The notes: a model not told the origin generated them from the sequence alone. A stretch of DNA of 64,000 bases from Rhynchopus sp. YZ270_cl-10 (GCA_964035575.1 OZ037838.1:682001-746000); one strand, 5' to 3'. Counted from the stretch's first letter, positions 31,363-43,938 are shown. Numbers and translations: made by a program.

Positions 31363-33985
31363 GTTCTTCTGCAAAAACCCACGCTTTCGAACGCAACGCG
31401 TTCTTCTGCGAAAACCCACGCTTTCGAACGCAACGCGTTCTTCTGGGAAAACCCACGCTTTCGAACGCAACGCGTTCTTCTGGGAAAACCCACGCTTTCG
31501 AACGCAACGCGTTCTTCTGGGAAAACCCACGCTTTCGAACGCAACGCGTTCTTCTGCGAAAACCCACGCTTTCGAACGCAACGCGTTCTTCTGGGAAAAC
31601 CCACGCTTTCAAAAGCAACGCGTTCTTCTGCAAAAACCCACGCTTTCGAACGCAACGCGTTCTTCTGCGAAAACCCACGCTTTCGAAAGCAACGCGTTCT
31701 TCTGCAAAAACCCACGCTTTCGAACGCAACGCGTTCTTCTGCGAAAACCCACGCTTTCGAAAGCAACGCTTTCTTCTGCGAAAACCCACGCTTTCGAAAG
31801 CAACGCGTTCTTCTGCAAAAACCCACGCTTTCGAAAGCAACGCTTTCTTCTGCGAAAACCCACGCTTTCGAAAGCAACGCGTTCTTCTGCGAAAACCCAC
31901 GCTTTCGAACGCAACGCGTTCTTCTGCAAAAACCCACGCTTTCGAACGCAACGCGTTCTTCTGCGAAAACCCACGCTTTCGAAAGCAACGCTTTCTTCTG
32001 CGAAAACCCACGCTTTCGAAAGCAACGCGTTCTTCTGCAAAAACCCACGCTTTCGAACGCAACGCGTTCTTCTGCGAAAACCCACGCTTTCGAAAGCAAC
32101 GCTTTCTTCTGCGAAAACCCACGCTTTCGAAAGCAACGCGTTCTTCTGCAAAAACCCACGCTTTCGAACGCAACGCGTTCTTCTGCGAAAACCCACGCTT
32201 TCGAAAGCAACGCGTTCTTCTGCGAAAACCCACGCTTTCGAACGCAACGCGTTCTTCTGCAAAAACCCACGCTTTCGAACGCAACGCGTTCTTCTGCGAA
32301 AACCCACGCTTTCGAACGCAACGCGTTCTTCTGCAAAAGCCCACGATTTCGAACGCAACGCGTTCTTCTGCGAAAACCCACGCTTTCGAAAGCAACGCGT
32401 TCTTCTGCAAAAACCCACGCTTTCGAAAGCAACGCTTTCTTCTGCGAAAACCCACGCTTTCGAAAGCAACGCGTTCTTCTGCAAAAACCCACGCTTTCGA
32501 ACGCAACGCGTTCTTCTGCGAAAACCCACGCTTTCGAAAGCAACGCTTTCTTCTGCGAAAACCCACGCTTTCGAAAGCAACGCGTTCTTCTGCAAAAACC
32601 CACGCTTTCGAAAGCAACGCGATCTTCTGCAAAAACCCACGCTTTCGAACGCAACGCGTTCTTCTGCAAAACCCACGCTTTCGAAAGCAACGCGTTCTTC
32701 TGAAAAAACCCACGCTTTCGAACGCAACGCGTTCTTCTGCGAAAACCCACGCTTTCGAACGCAACGCGTTCTTCTGCAAAACCCACGCTTTCGAACGCAA
32801 CGCGTTCTTCTGCAAAACCCACGCTTTCGAAAGCAACGCGTTCTTCTGGGAAAACCCACGCTTTCGAACGCAACGCGTTCTTCTGCGAAAACCCACGCTT
32901 TCGAACGCAACGCGTTCTTCTGCAAAAGCCCACGCTTTCGAACGCAACGCGTTCTTCTGCAAAACCCACGCTTTCGAACGCAACGCGTTCATCTGCAAAA
33001 GCCCACGCTTTCGAACGCAACGCGTTCTTCTGCAAAAACCCACGCTTGCGTACGCAACGCGTTCTTCTGCGAAAACCCACGCTTTCGAAAGCAACGCGTT
33101 CTTCTGCGAAAACCCACGCTTTCGAAAGCAACGCGTTCTTCTGCAAAAACCCACGCTTTCGAACGCAACGCGTTCTTCTGCGAAAACCCACGCTTTCGAA
33201 AGCAACGCGTTCTTCTGCGAAAACCCACGCTTTCGAACGCAACGCGTTCTTCTGCAAAAACCCACGCTTTCGAACGCAACGCGTTCTTCTGCAAAAGCCC
33301 ACGCTTTCGAACGCAACGCGTTCTTCTGCAAAAGCCCACGCTTTCGAACGCAACGCGTTCATCTGCAAAAGCCCACGCTTTCGAACGCAACGCGTTCTTC
33401 TGCAAAAGCCCACGCTTTCGAACGCAACGCGTTCATCTGCAAAAGCCCACGCTTTCGAACGCAACGCGTTCTTCTGCAAAAACCCACGCTTTCGTACGCA
33501 ACGCGTTCTTCTGCGAAAACCCACGCTTTCGAAGGCAACGCGTTCTTCTGCGAAAACCCACGCTTTCGAACGCAACGCGTTCTTCTGCAAAAACCCACGC
33601 TTTCGAAAGCAACGCGTTCTTCTGCGAAAACCCACGCTTTCGAAGGCAACGCGTTCTTCTGCAAAAACCCACGCTTTCGAACGCAACGCGTTCTTCTGCA
33701 AAAACCCACGCTTTCGAACGCAACGCGTTCTTCTGCGAAAACCCACGCTTTCGAACGCAACGCGTTCTTCTGCAAAAACCCACGCTTTCGAACGCAACGC
33801 GTTCTTCTGCAAAAGCCCACGCTTTCGAACGCAACGCGTTCTTCCGCAAAACCCACGCTTTCGAACGCAACGCTTTCTTCTGCGAAAACCCACGCTTTCG
33901 AACGCAACGCTTTCTTCTGCGAAAACCCACGCTTTCGAACGCAACGCGTTCTTCTGCGAAAACCCACGCTTTCGAACGCAACGCG
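31363..33985. repeat. 37-bp satellite array 2
   Basis: About 71 units of the 37-bp repeat, lying on the 5' side of LINE copy 1. A rare unit with GCGATCTTCTGC occurs at about 32620 and is a useful marker. The same marker recurs at about 35345, 35848, 38190 and 43117. The first kilobase matches array 5 (from 42084) unit for unit. Confidence 0.97.
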
Positions 33986-34406
33986 TTTTTTTTTTTTTTT
34001 TTTTTTTCTCTTTGGCCTTTAGTGGTCTTTTTATTGCGATAGGTTAGTACACAATGAACAAAAAGCAAGGTGGGCGCACCACTCAAACAAAATGAACAGA
34101 ACACAAAAGGTGGGCACTGCCCAGGGTATCTCATTACACCTCCCCTGACGTTGGTCTCCTGCTTGCTTGAGAGGCCGGGGAATCACTTTGGAGTCAAACA
34201 ACTCGTACGCGAGGATACCTCCCCTAAAACTGGAAAATACAAATGGAGTGGTGCGCGCAGTAATGTAAGCGGTGTCGTGGCGTGCTTAGCCAAAGGTATA
34301 CGCTTAAAAGTCACTCAAAAAAAAAAAAAAAAAAAATAAAAGGGAATATGCATTGTGTAAGTATAACTAGTGTGTATTTATATGGGGCGGTGTGGAAAGT
34401 GAAACG
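33986..34406 (-). mobile_element. LINE copy 2, 3'-end fragment
   Basis: A 22-nt poly(A) (as T, 33986-34007) followed on the plus strand by the terminal 400 bp of the LINE 3' region, ending at GTGGAAAGTGAAACG. The next base begins the poly(T) of copy 3, so copy 3 was inserted or recombined here. It shares the variant GGGCACTGCCC with copies 3 and 4, whereas copies 1 and 5 read GGGCACGGCCC. Confidence 0.88.
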
Positions 34407-35048
34407 TTTTTTTTTTTTTTTTTTTTTTTCTCTTTGGCCTTTAGTGGTCTTTTTATTGCGATAGGTTAGTACACAATGAACAAAAAGCAAGGTGGGCGCA
34501 CCACTCAAACAAAATGAACAGAACACAAAAGGTGGGCACTGCCCAGGGTATCTCATTACACCTCCCCTGACGTTGGTCTCCTGCTTGCTTGAGAGGCCGG
34601 GGAATCACTTTGGAGTCAAACAACTCGTACGCGAGGATACCTCCCCTAAAACTGGGAAATACAAATGGAGTGGTGCGCGCAGTAATGTAAGCGGTGTCGT
34701 GGCGTGCTTAGCCAAAGGTATACGCTTAAAAGTCACTCAAAAAAAAAAAAAAAAAAAAAAAAAATAAAAGGGAATATGCATTGTGTAAGTATAACTAGTG
34801 TGTATTTATATGGGGCGGTGTGGAAAGTGAAACGTAAGGCAGCAAATAGGGTACACACAGCTCGCCCCCATCACACGCTTTCCCCCTTTCATATCCCAAG
34901 ATAGCACCCAGGGCGCAATCGATTTTAACATCAACAAAATGCAGTGACTGGTGTGTTTGTGTGTCTTTAGGGGCGAGGGGGCGGGCAGAGTGAGAGGCAG
35001 GCATCTGTGGCAGTCGCAAACCCCCACCAGGAGCCCTGATCTCTTAGG
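34407..35048 (-). mobile_element. LINE copy 3, 3'-end fragment
   Basis: A 23-nt poly(A) tail and 620 bp of LINE 3' region, truncated at CCTGATCTCTTAGG. After it the satellite resumes at GCGTTCTTCTGCG. It is joined head to tail to copy 2. Confidence 0.88.
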
Positions 35049-37262
35049 GCGTTCTTCTGCGAAAACCCACGCTTTCGAACGCAACGCGTTCTTCTGCGAA
35101 AACCCACGCTTTCAAAAGCAACGCGTTCTTCTGCAAAAACCCACGCTTTCGAACGCAACGCGTTCTTCTGCGAAAACCCACGCTTTCGAAAGCAACGCGT
35201 TCTTCTGGGAAAACCCACGCTTTCGAAAGCAACGCGTTCTTCTGCGAAAACCCACGCTTTCGAACGCAACGCGTTCTTCTGCAAAACCCACGCTTTCGAA
35301 AGCAACGCGTTCTTCTGCAAAAACCCACGCTTTCGAAAGCAACGCGATCTTCTGCAAAAACCCACGCTTTCGAACGCAACGCGTTCTTCTGCAAAACCCA
35401 CGCTTTCGAAAGCAACGCGTTCTTCTGCAAAAACCCACGCTTTCGAACGCAACGCGTTCTTCTGGGAAAACCCACGCTTTCGAACGCAACGCGTTCTTCT
35501 GGGAAAACCCACGCTTTCGAACGCAACGCGTTCTTCTGGGAAAACCCACGCTTTCGAACGCAACGCGTTCTTCTGCGAAAACCCACGCTTTCGAACGCAA
35601 CGCGTTCTTCTGCAAAAGCCCACGCTTTCGAACTCAACGCGTTCTTCTGCGAAAACCCACGCTTTCGAACTCAACGCGTTCTTCTGCAAAACCCACGCTT
35701 TCGAACGCAACGCGTTCTTCTGCGAAAACCCACGCTTTCGAACGCAACGCGTTCTTCTGCAAAACCCCCGCTTTCGAACGCAACGCGTTCTTCTGCAAAA
35801 CCCACGCTTTCGAAAGCAACGCGTTCTTCTGCAAAAACCCACGCTTTCGAAAGCAACGCGATCTTCTGCAAAAACCCACGCTTTCGAACGCAACGCGTTC
35901 TTCTGCGAAAACCCACGCTTTCGAAAGCAACGCGTTCTTCTGGGAAAACCCACGCTTTCGAACGCAACGCGTTCTTCTGCAAAAGCCCACGCTTTCGAAC
36001 GCAACGCGTTCTTCTGCAAAACCCACGCTTTCGAACGCAACGCGTTCATCTGCAAAAGCCCACGCTTTCGAACGCAACGCGTTCTTCTGCAAAAACCCAC
36101 GCTTTCGAACGCAACGCGTTCTTCTGCAAAAGCCCACGCTTTCGAACGCAACGCGTTCTTCTGCAAAACCCACGCTTTCGAACGCAACGCGTTCATCTGC
36201 AAAAGCCCACGCTTTCGAACGCAACGCGTTCTTCTGCAAAAACCCACGCTTGCGTACGCAACGCGTTCTTCTGCGAAAACCCACGCTTTCGAAAGCAACG
36301 CGTTCTTCTGCGAAAACCCACGCTTTCGAAAGCAACGCGTTCTTCTGCAAAAACCCACGCTTTCGAACGCAACGCGTTCTTCTGCGAAAACCCACGCTTT
36401 CGAAAGCAACGCGTTCTTCTGCGAAAACCCACGCTTTCGAACGCAACGCGTTCTTCTGCAAAAACCCACGCTTTCGAACGCAACGCGTTCATCTGCAAAA
36501 GCCCACGCTTTCGAACGCAACGCGTTCTTCTGCAAAAGCCCACGCTTTCGAACGCAACGCGTTCTTCTGCAAAAACCCACGCTTTCGTACGCAACGCGTT
36601 CTTCTGCGAAAACCCACGCTTTCGAAGGCAACGCGTTCTTCTGCGAAAACCCACGCTTTCGAACGCAACGCGTTCTTCTGCGAAAACCCACGCTTTCGAA
36701 CGCAACGCGTTCTTCTGCAAAAACCCACGCTTTCGAACGCAACGCGTTCTTCTGCAAAAACCCACGCTTTCGAACGCAACGCGTTCTTCTGCGAAAACCC
36801 ACGCTTTCGAACGCAACGCGTTCTTCTGCAAAAACCCACGCTTTCGAACGCAACGCGTTCTTCTGCAAAAGCCCACGCTTTCGAACGCAACGCGTTCTTC
36901 CGCAAAACCCGCGCTTTCGAACGCAACGCTTTCTTCTGCGAAAACCCACGCTTTCGAAAGCAACGCGTTCTTCTGCGAAAACCCACGCTTTCGAACGCAA
37001 CGCTTTCTTCTGCGAAAACCCACGCTTTCGAACGCAACGCGTTCTTCTGCAAAAGCCCACGCTTTCGAACGCAACGCGTTCTTCCGCAAAACCCACGCTT
37101 TCGAACGCAACGCTTTCTTCTGCGAAAACCCACGCTTTCGAAAGCAACGCGTTCTTCTGCGAAAACCCACGCTTTCGAAAGCAACGCGTTCTTCTGCGAA
37201 AACCCACGCTTTCGAACGCAACGCGTTCTTCTGCGAAAACCCACGCTTTCGAACGCAACGCG
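35049..37262. repeat. 37-bp satellite array 3
   Basis: About 60 units between LINE copies 3 and 4. Two GCGATCTTCTGC marker units (near 35345 and 35848) show an internal duplication of roughly 500 bp. The first 300 bp match the start of array 4. Confidence 0.97.
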
Positions 37263-37897
37263 TTTTTTTTTTTTTTTTTTTTTTCTCTTTGGCCTTTAGT
37301 GGTCTTTTTATTGCGATAGGTTAGTACACAATGAACAAAAAGCAAGGTGGGCGCACCACTCAAACAAAATGAACAGAACACAAAAGGTGGGCACTGCCCA
37401 GGGTATCTCATTACACCTCCCCTGACGTTGGTCTCCTGCTTGCTTGAGAGGCCGGGGAATCACTTTGGAGTCAAACAACTCGTACGCGAGGATACCTCCC
37501 CTAAAACTGGAAAATACAAATGGAGTGGTGCGCGCAGTAATGTAAGCGGTGTCGTGGCGTGCTTAGCCAAAGGTATACGCTTAAAAGTCACTCAAAAAAA
37601 AAAAAAAAAAAAATAAAAGGGAATATGCATTGTGTAAGTATAACTAGTGTGTATTTATATGGGGCGGTGTGGAAAGTGAAACGTAAGGCAGCAAATAGGG
37701 TACACACAGCTCGCCCCCATCACACGCTTTCCCCCTTTCATATCCCAAGATAGCACCCAGGGCGCAATCGATTTTAACATCAACAAAATGCAGTGACTGG
37801 TGTGTTTGTGTGTCTTTAGGGGCGAGGGGGCGGGCAGAGTGAGAGGCAGGCATCTGTGGCAGTCGCAAACCCCCACCAGGAGCCCTGATCTCTTAGG
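37263..37897 (-). mobile_element. LINE copy 4, 3'-end fragment
   Basis: A 22-nt poly(A) tail and LINE 3' region truncated at the same base as copy 3 (CCTGATCTCTTAGG) and followed by the same satellite units. It is therefore a duplicate of copy 3 plus adjoining satellite rather than an independent insertion. Confidence 0.88.
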
Positions 37898-38267
37898 GCG
37901 TTCTTCTGCGAAAACCCACGCTTTCGAACGCAACGCGTTCTTCTGCGAAAACCCACGCTTTCAAAAGCAACGCGTTCTTCTGCAAAAACCCACGCTTTCG
38001 AACGCAACGCGTTCTTCTGCGAAAACCCACGCTTTCGAAAGCAACGCGTTCTTCTGGGAAAACCCACGCTTTCGAAAGCAACGCGTTCTTCTGCGAAAAC
38101 CCACGCTTTCGAACGCAACGCGTTCTTCTGCGAAAACCCACGCTTTCGAACGCAACGCGTTCTTCTGCAAAACCCACGCTTTCGAAAGCAACGCGATCTT
38201 CTGCAAAAACCCACGCTTTCGAACGCAACGCGTTCTTCTGCAAAACCCACGCTTTCGAAAGCAACGC

Positions 38268-38271
<4 letters not shown>
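37898..38271. repeat. 37-bp satellite array 4
   Basis: About ten units, matching the beginning of array 3 with one marker unit near 38190, ending in GCGTTC before the 28-nt poly(T) of LINE copy 5. Confidence 0.96.
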
Positions 38272-38298
<27 letters not shown>

Positions 38299-38608
38299 TC
38301 TCTTTGGCCTTTAGTGGTCTTTTTATTGCGATAGGTTAGTACACAATGAACAAAAAGCAAGGTGGGCGCACCACTCAAACAAAATGAACAGAACACAAAA
38401 GGTGGGCACGGCCCAGGGTATCTCATTACACCTCCCCTGACGTTGGTCTCCTGCTTGCTTGAGAGGCCGGGGAATCACTTTGGAGTCAAACAACTCGTAC
38501 GCGAGGATACCTCCCCTAAAACTGGAAAATACAAATGGAGTGGTGCGCGCAGTAATGTAAGCGGTGTCGTGGCGTGCTTAGCCAAAGGTATACGCTTAAA
38601 AGTCACTC

Positions 38609-38639
<31 letters not shown>

Positions 38640-41600
38640 AATATGCATTGTGTAAGTATAACTAGTGTGTATTTATATGGGGCGGTGTGGAAAGTGAAAC
38701 GTAAGGCAGCAAATAGGGTACACACAGCTCGCCCCCATCACACGCTTTCCCCCTTTCATATCCCAAGATAGCACCCAGGGCGCAATCGATTTTAACATCA
38801 ACAAAATGCAGTGACTGGTGTGTTTGTGTGTCTTTAGGGGCGAGGGGGCGGGCAGAGTGAGAGGCAGGCATCTGTGGCAGTCGCAAACCCCCACCAGGAG
38901 CCCTGATCTCTTAGGTATGTTTGTGTTGTGGCGGCGTACACGATTTGCCCTTGTTGGGGTGTTGGTGGCGTTCTTTTGGGGCATGTGGCTCGTGTTATTA
39001 CCTATGAGACTCGGACACCCAGCAGAGGCGCAACTTCCACTTCAGGTACCCATCGCTCTCCCCACCCCTCCTCCCCTTGTCGTCGCATTTGCCTGTGCCG
39101 CAATCGGGTGTGCTTAGGGTACTACATCGGGCCACGGGCAGGGGCTGAGTCTGGGGGCTGTCGTGGCAGAAAAATAAGCTAGTGAGTAGGGCACGAGTAG
39201 TACGTTCCCACATTGCGTAACGTATCTTACTTGCATATGGGGATAAGGGGGGTTAAATGGTAGTACAGGTGGCTCGCATCGGGGGTGTCGCTACGCACCC
39301 GTCTACTTTACAGTGACTGCTGCCGAAAATAAAAAGGTGGGAGGTTACAGGGGCGCGGTACCCACTGGCGCCTCCCCGCAAGGTGTTGATAGCGACAGGT
39401 TGTTTCAGTTTGCAATTGCGAAAAAAAAAAAAAAAATATTTTAAAATAAAACATTTTTTATTTAAATTTAAAATTTGTGTTATTAAAGTTTTGTTTTGTT
39501 ACAAATTGTAGAAGTGTGTGTCACTACCCGTGGGGGGGAGTTTGGGGCTACTGCGGTTGACATAGTGTCCCATAAGAGTGTGCTGTTGTTTTCGCTAGTA
39601 GCGTACCTGGTGGAGCATGCAAGGTGGCCTAGTAGACTCCTACGCAGCTTCACCGGCACGTGTGTATTGTGTAAAGGGGGAAGGGTGAGGTGGGGGTATT
39701 AAATAGGGGAGTTGGGGAATTTGGGATTTTGGTGGGCGGGAAGAACGTCCGTATGGTAAGACGCGCCGCACGCCTCTTTGGGCACATGTAGTGTTTGTGT
39801 GTGCATGTGCTTGCATGTTTAGTCATAAGGGGGGTTTTGATGGTTGTGTTGGTAGCTCGCATCGGGGGTGTCGCTACGCACCCTTTCACCTAACAGTAAT
39901 TGCTGCCGTAAAAGAAAAATAAATGATAAATGAAAAAGAGGAGGTTACCAGAGCGCGGTAGACACTGGCGCCTCCCCTCGAGGTGTTTGGTTGCGACAGA
40001 AAAGGTTACATTTTGCATTTTAAAAGTTTCAAAAGAGGATAAGGTGTGAGCAGTTAAAGTAAAAGTGTGGGTCACTACCCTTTGAAGGGGAACAATGGGG
40101 TAACTGCAGCGCGGTAGTCGCTGGTGACCCTCAAGATTGTGTTGTTGTTTTGACAGGCAGCGTAATCGGTGGAAAATGCAAGGTGGCCGGGTAGACCCCT
40201 AAGCAGCTTCACCGGCACGTGCGTATTGTGTAAAGGGGGAAGGGTGTGTTGGCAGTATTAAATAGGGGGGAATTGGGGCACGGGAAGAGCATTCGTAGGG
40301 TAGATGTGTGGTACACCTCCGTCCGCACATGTATAGTTTGCTTTAATTGATTAATGTACAGTCAGATGCTCCTAATCTACTTGTGTTTAACGACTGTTGA
40401 CCTCCAAAAGAGCGGTAAATACATTGTGCTGTGGTACAGAGAGTGTAGGGAGTGGCGGCATAAAAAAGGGGATAACTAGGTGCATAAAGAAGCGTCCGCT
40501 GGGTAAAATGTGGAGTACGCCTCTCTGGGCGTACTTCGAGTGCGGAGGGACCTGGGGCTTCAATAGCGAGAGAGAATTATGCATCAGGGATTTCTACGGT
40601 GTGAGAAGTGTGGTAGAGATGTGGAAAAATGGGTAGGGGGAACGCTGAATGAGCGAACGAAAGGCTTTTGATTGGGTAACATGTGGGGAAAGACAGCAGA
40701 AAAGCAACAAAATACCCGTTGTAAATAGGGGGACATGAATAACACGCTTGTTGTCAGGGGCTAGCAGCGCGACGTAAGTCGTACTGCAGCCTATGACACA
40801 AGATTAAACACAGAACATAATAATATTAATCAACAACAACTCAGTCACGACTAACTACCGTTACGGAGGTACTCCTCAAGCGGGCCAGGCAGGAAACTCT
40901 CGCTGACGAGGTACTTCAGGGCGGTCGCCGGCTCTCGCATGAGGAGGGTATGGAGGTCCGGGAGGCTTTCGCTACACGTTTGTCGGCAGGAGAAGAACAG
41001 GTGCTTCAGGGTGCAGGGCTTGTCGCATCGCAGGCATGTGGCAGTGTTCGACGAGGTGCGGAAGTCGAACGTTAGCTGGTTGCTGCCAGCTCGGAGGCTG
41101 CGGATGGTGGTTTCCCCCCTGCGGGTGAGGTCCGTGCAGTGGACGGGAGGTTGCAGCACCGCTACGTCCGCTCCGGCCTTCCTGGCGTACACCGTGTTCG
41201 TGCCGGGCTGCTCGACGGAAGGGGTGTTCGCCAGGTGACGTCTCGCACATGATCTGGCGGCAGAGAAGGACAGGCCAGGGCTCTGCACCATCTTGGTGCC
41301 TTCTGCGGCCGCAGCGTCAGCAGCATCATTGCCCAGGACCTGCACATGCGAGGGGACGTAGTGCAGTATTAGGTTTATGTTGTTGCCGGCAAGCCGGTGT
41401 AGTCCTTTCCAGAGTTTGTGTTCGAAGTCCTCTCTGGCCTTCTTGGGACCGCTCTCTAGCGCACGCAGGGACGATTGCGAGTCTGTGAGGATGGCGCAGG
41501 TGGCCCCAGGGGTTGCTTTGTCAAAGAGAAGGTCAATGGAGTGGCCTATGGCGATCATTTCGGCTTGAAAGCTGCTTGCGCCGGTGCCGGCCCCGTAGGA

Positions 41601-42083
41601 GAAGGAGCAGTTGGGTTCTCGCATCTCGGGGAGCTTGTACAGCACTACCCCAGCACCCCCGCTTTTGCCCTGGACAGAGCCGTCGGTGTAGGCGTGCCAT
41701 TCGCAGGGGGGAAGGCGTTGGAGGGCCTCCTCTGTGAGGAGCAGGAATTTTTCGTCATCTGGCTCAGGGTCGGAGCGGCGTATCCCAGGTATCGTGGCGG
41801 TGATACTTAGGCGGGGCAGTACGTCACTCCAATACCACGGGTCTACAGGCAGGTGACGCTGCATATCTGCCATATGCACCCCAGGTCTGCGGAACTCCTT
41901 GTGTGCCTCGGAGGAGAGTCGCTGGGCGGCGGAGAGCCAGTTGTTGAGCGTGAGGGAGGCGGAGGTGTAGCCGCAGGCCGCTTTCCCTGGCGTGTCGGTG
42001 TGACGCCGAAACAACTCGAACGCAGTTACGGCGTCCAATCGCATCAGGTCCACTATCGGGGTCAGGCGTGCCTCCCACAGCAA
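38272..42083 (-). mobile_element. LINE copy 5, duplicate of copy 1
   Basis: Same extent as copy 1: poly(A) of 28 nt (38272-38299 as T), the full 3' region and the RNase H ORF, truncated at the same base (CTCCCACAGCAAG) and followed by the same satellite units. Differences from copy 1 are few: a handful of substitutions and A-run length changes in the 3' region. This shows a segmental duplication of LINE plus array after the insertion. Confidence 0.9.
40851..42083 (-). CDS. LINE ORF C-terminus, second copy
   Basis: The translation is identical to that of 30130-31362, including the four acidic RNase H residues and the zinc knuckle. The identity points to a recent duplication (or conversion) and not to selection on this truncated frame. 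As in copy 1, the frame is open into the upstream satellite on the minus strand. Confidence 0.88.
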   Translation of the reverse strand: MLWEARLTPIVDLMRLDAVTAFELFRRHTDTPGKAACGYTSASLTLNNWLSAAQRLSSEAHKEFRRPGVHMADMQRHLPVDPWYWSDVLPRLSITATIPGIRRSDPEPDDEKFLLLTEEALQRLPPCEWHAYTDGSVQGKSGGAGVVLYKLPEMREPNCSFSYGAGTGASSFQAEMIAIGHSIDLLFDKATPGATCAILTDSQSSLRALESGPKKAREDFEHKLWKGLHRLAGNNINLILHYVPSHVQVLGNDAADAAAAEGTKMVQSPGLSFSAARSCARRHLANTPSVEQPGTNTVYARKAGADVAVLQPPVHCTDLTRRGETTIRSLRAGSNQLTFDFRTSSNTATCLRCDKPCTLKHLFFSCRQTCSESLPDLHTLLMREPATALKYLVSESFLPGPLEEYLRNGS

Positions 42084-43938
42084 GTTCTTCTGCAAAAACC
42101 CACGCTTTCGAACGCAACGCGTTCTTCTGCGAAAACCCACGCTTTCGAACGCAACGCGTTCTTCTGGGAAAACCCACGCTTTCGAACGCAACGCGTTCTT
42201 CTGGGAAAACCCACGCTTTCGAACGCAACGCGTTCTTCTGGGAAAACCCACGCTTTCGAACGCAACGCGTTCTTCTGCGAAAACCCACGCTTTCGAACGC
42301 AACGCGTTCTTCTGGGAAAACCCACGCTTTCAAAAGCAACGCGTTCTTCTGCAAAAACCCACGCTTTCGAACGCAACGCGTTCTTCTGCGAAAACCCACG
42401 CTTTCGAAAGCAACGCGTTCTTCTGCAAAAACCCACGCTTTCGAACGCAACGCGTTCTTCTGCGAAAACCCACGCTTTCGAAAGCAACGCTTTCTTCTGC
42501 GAAAACCCACGCTTTCGAAAGCAACGCGTTCTTCTGCAAAAACCCACGCTTTCGAAAGCAACGCTTTCTTCTGCGAAAACCCACGCTTTCGAAAGCAACG
42601 CGTTCTTCTGCGAAAACCCACGCTTTCGAACGCAACGCGTTCTTCTGCAAAAACCCACGCTTTCGAACGCAACGCGTTCTTCTGCGAAAACCCACGCTTT
42701 CGAAAGCAACGCTTTCTTCTGCGAAAACCCACGCTTTCGAAAGCAACGCGTTCTTCTGCAAAAACCCACGCTTTCGAACGCAACGCGTTCTTCTGCGAAA
42801 ACCCACGCTTTCGAAAGCAACGCTTTCTTCTGCGAAAACCCACGCTTTCGAAAGCAACGCGTTCTTCTGCAAAAACCCACGCTTTCGAACGCAACGCGTT
42901 CTTCTGCGAAAACCCACGCTTTCGAAAGCAACGCGTTCTTCTGCGAAAACCCACGCTTTCGAACGCAACGCGTTCTTCTGCAAAAACCCACGCTTTCGAA
43001 CGCAACGCGTTCTTCTGCGAAAACCCACGCTTTCGAACGCAACGCGTTCTTCTGCAAAAACCCACGCTTTCGAAAGCAACGCGTTCTTCTGCAAAAACCC
43101 ACGCTTTCGAAAGCAACGCGATCTTCTGCAAAAACCCACGCTTTCGAACGCAACGCGTTCTTCTGCAAAACCCACGCTTTCGAAAGCAACGCGTTCTTCT
43201 GAAAAAACCCACGCTTTCGAACGCAACGCGTTCTTCTGCGAAAACCCACGCTTTCGAACGCAACGCGTTCTTCTGCAAAACCCACGCTTTCGAACGCAAC
43301 GCGTTCTTCTGCAAAACCCACGCTTTCGAAAGCAACGCGTTCTTCTGGGAAAACCCACGCTTTCGAACGCAACGCGTTCTTCTGCGAAAACCCACGCTTT
43401 CGAACGCAACGCGTTCTTCTGCAAAAGCCCACGCTTTCGAACGCAACGCGTTCTTCTGCAAAACCCACGCTTTCGAACGCAACGCGTTCATCTGCAAAAG
43501 CCCACGCTTTCGAACGCAACGCGTTCTTCTGCAAAAACCCACGCTTGCGTACGCAACGCGTTCTTCTGCGAAAACCCACGCTTTCGAAAGCAACGCGTTC
43601 TTCTGCGAAAACCCACGCTTTCGAAAGCAACGCGTTCTTCTGCAAAAACCCACGCTTTCGAACGCAACGCGTTCTTCTGCGAAAACCCACGCTTTCGAAA
43701 GCAACGCGTTCTTCTGCGAAAACCCACGCTTTCGAACGCAACGCGTTCTTCTGCGAAAACCCACGCTTTCGAACGCAACGCGTTCTTCTGCAAAAGCCCA
43801 CGCTTTCGAACGCAACGCGTTCTTCTGGGAAAACCCACGCTTTCGAACGCAACGCGTTCTTCTGCAAAACCCACGCTTTCGAAAGCAACGCGTTCTTCTG
43901 CGAAAACCCACGCTTTCGAAAGCAACGCGTTCTTCTGC
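42084..43938. repeat. 37-bp satellite array 5
   Basis: About 50 units. It follows array 2 unit for unit for the first kilobase, then lacks about six units (222 bp) present near 32330-32590, then follows it again to about 43760. It ends at TTCTTCTGCAAATG, where unrelated coding sequence begins. Confidence 0.97.

Noticed and set aside
22505-43938. CRISPR array, suggested by a 37-bp repeat length
   Set aside because: Units are directly adjacent with no unique spacers, and the organism is eukaryotic.
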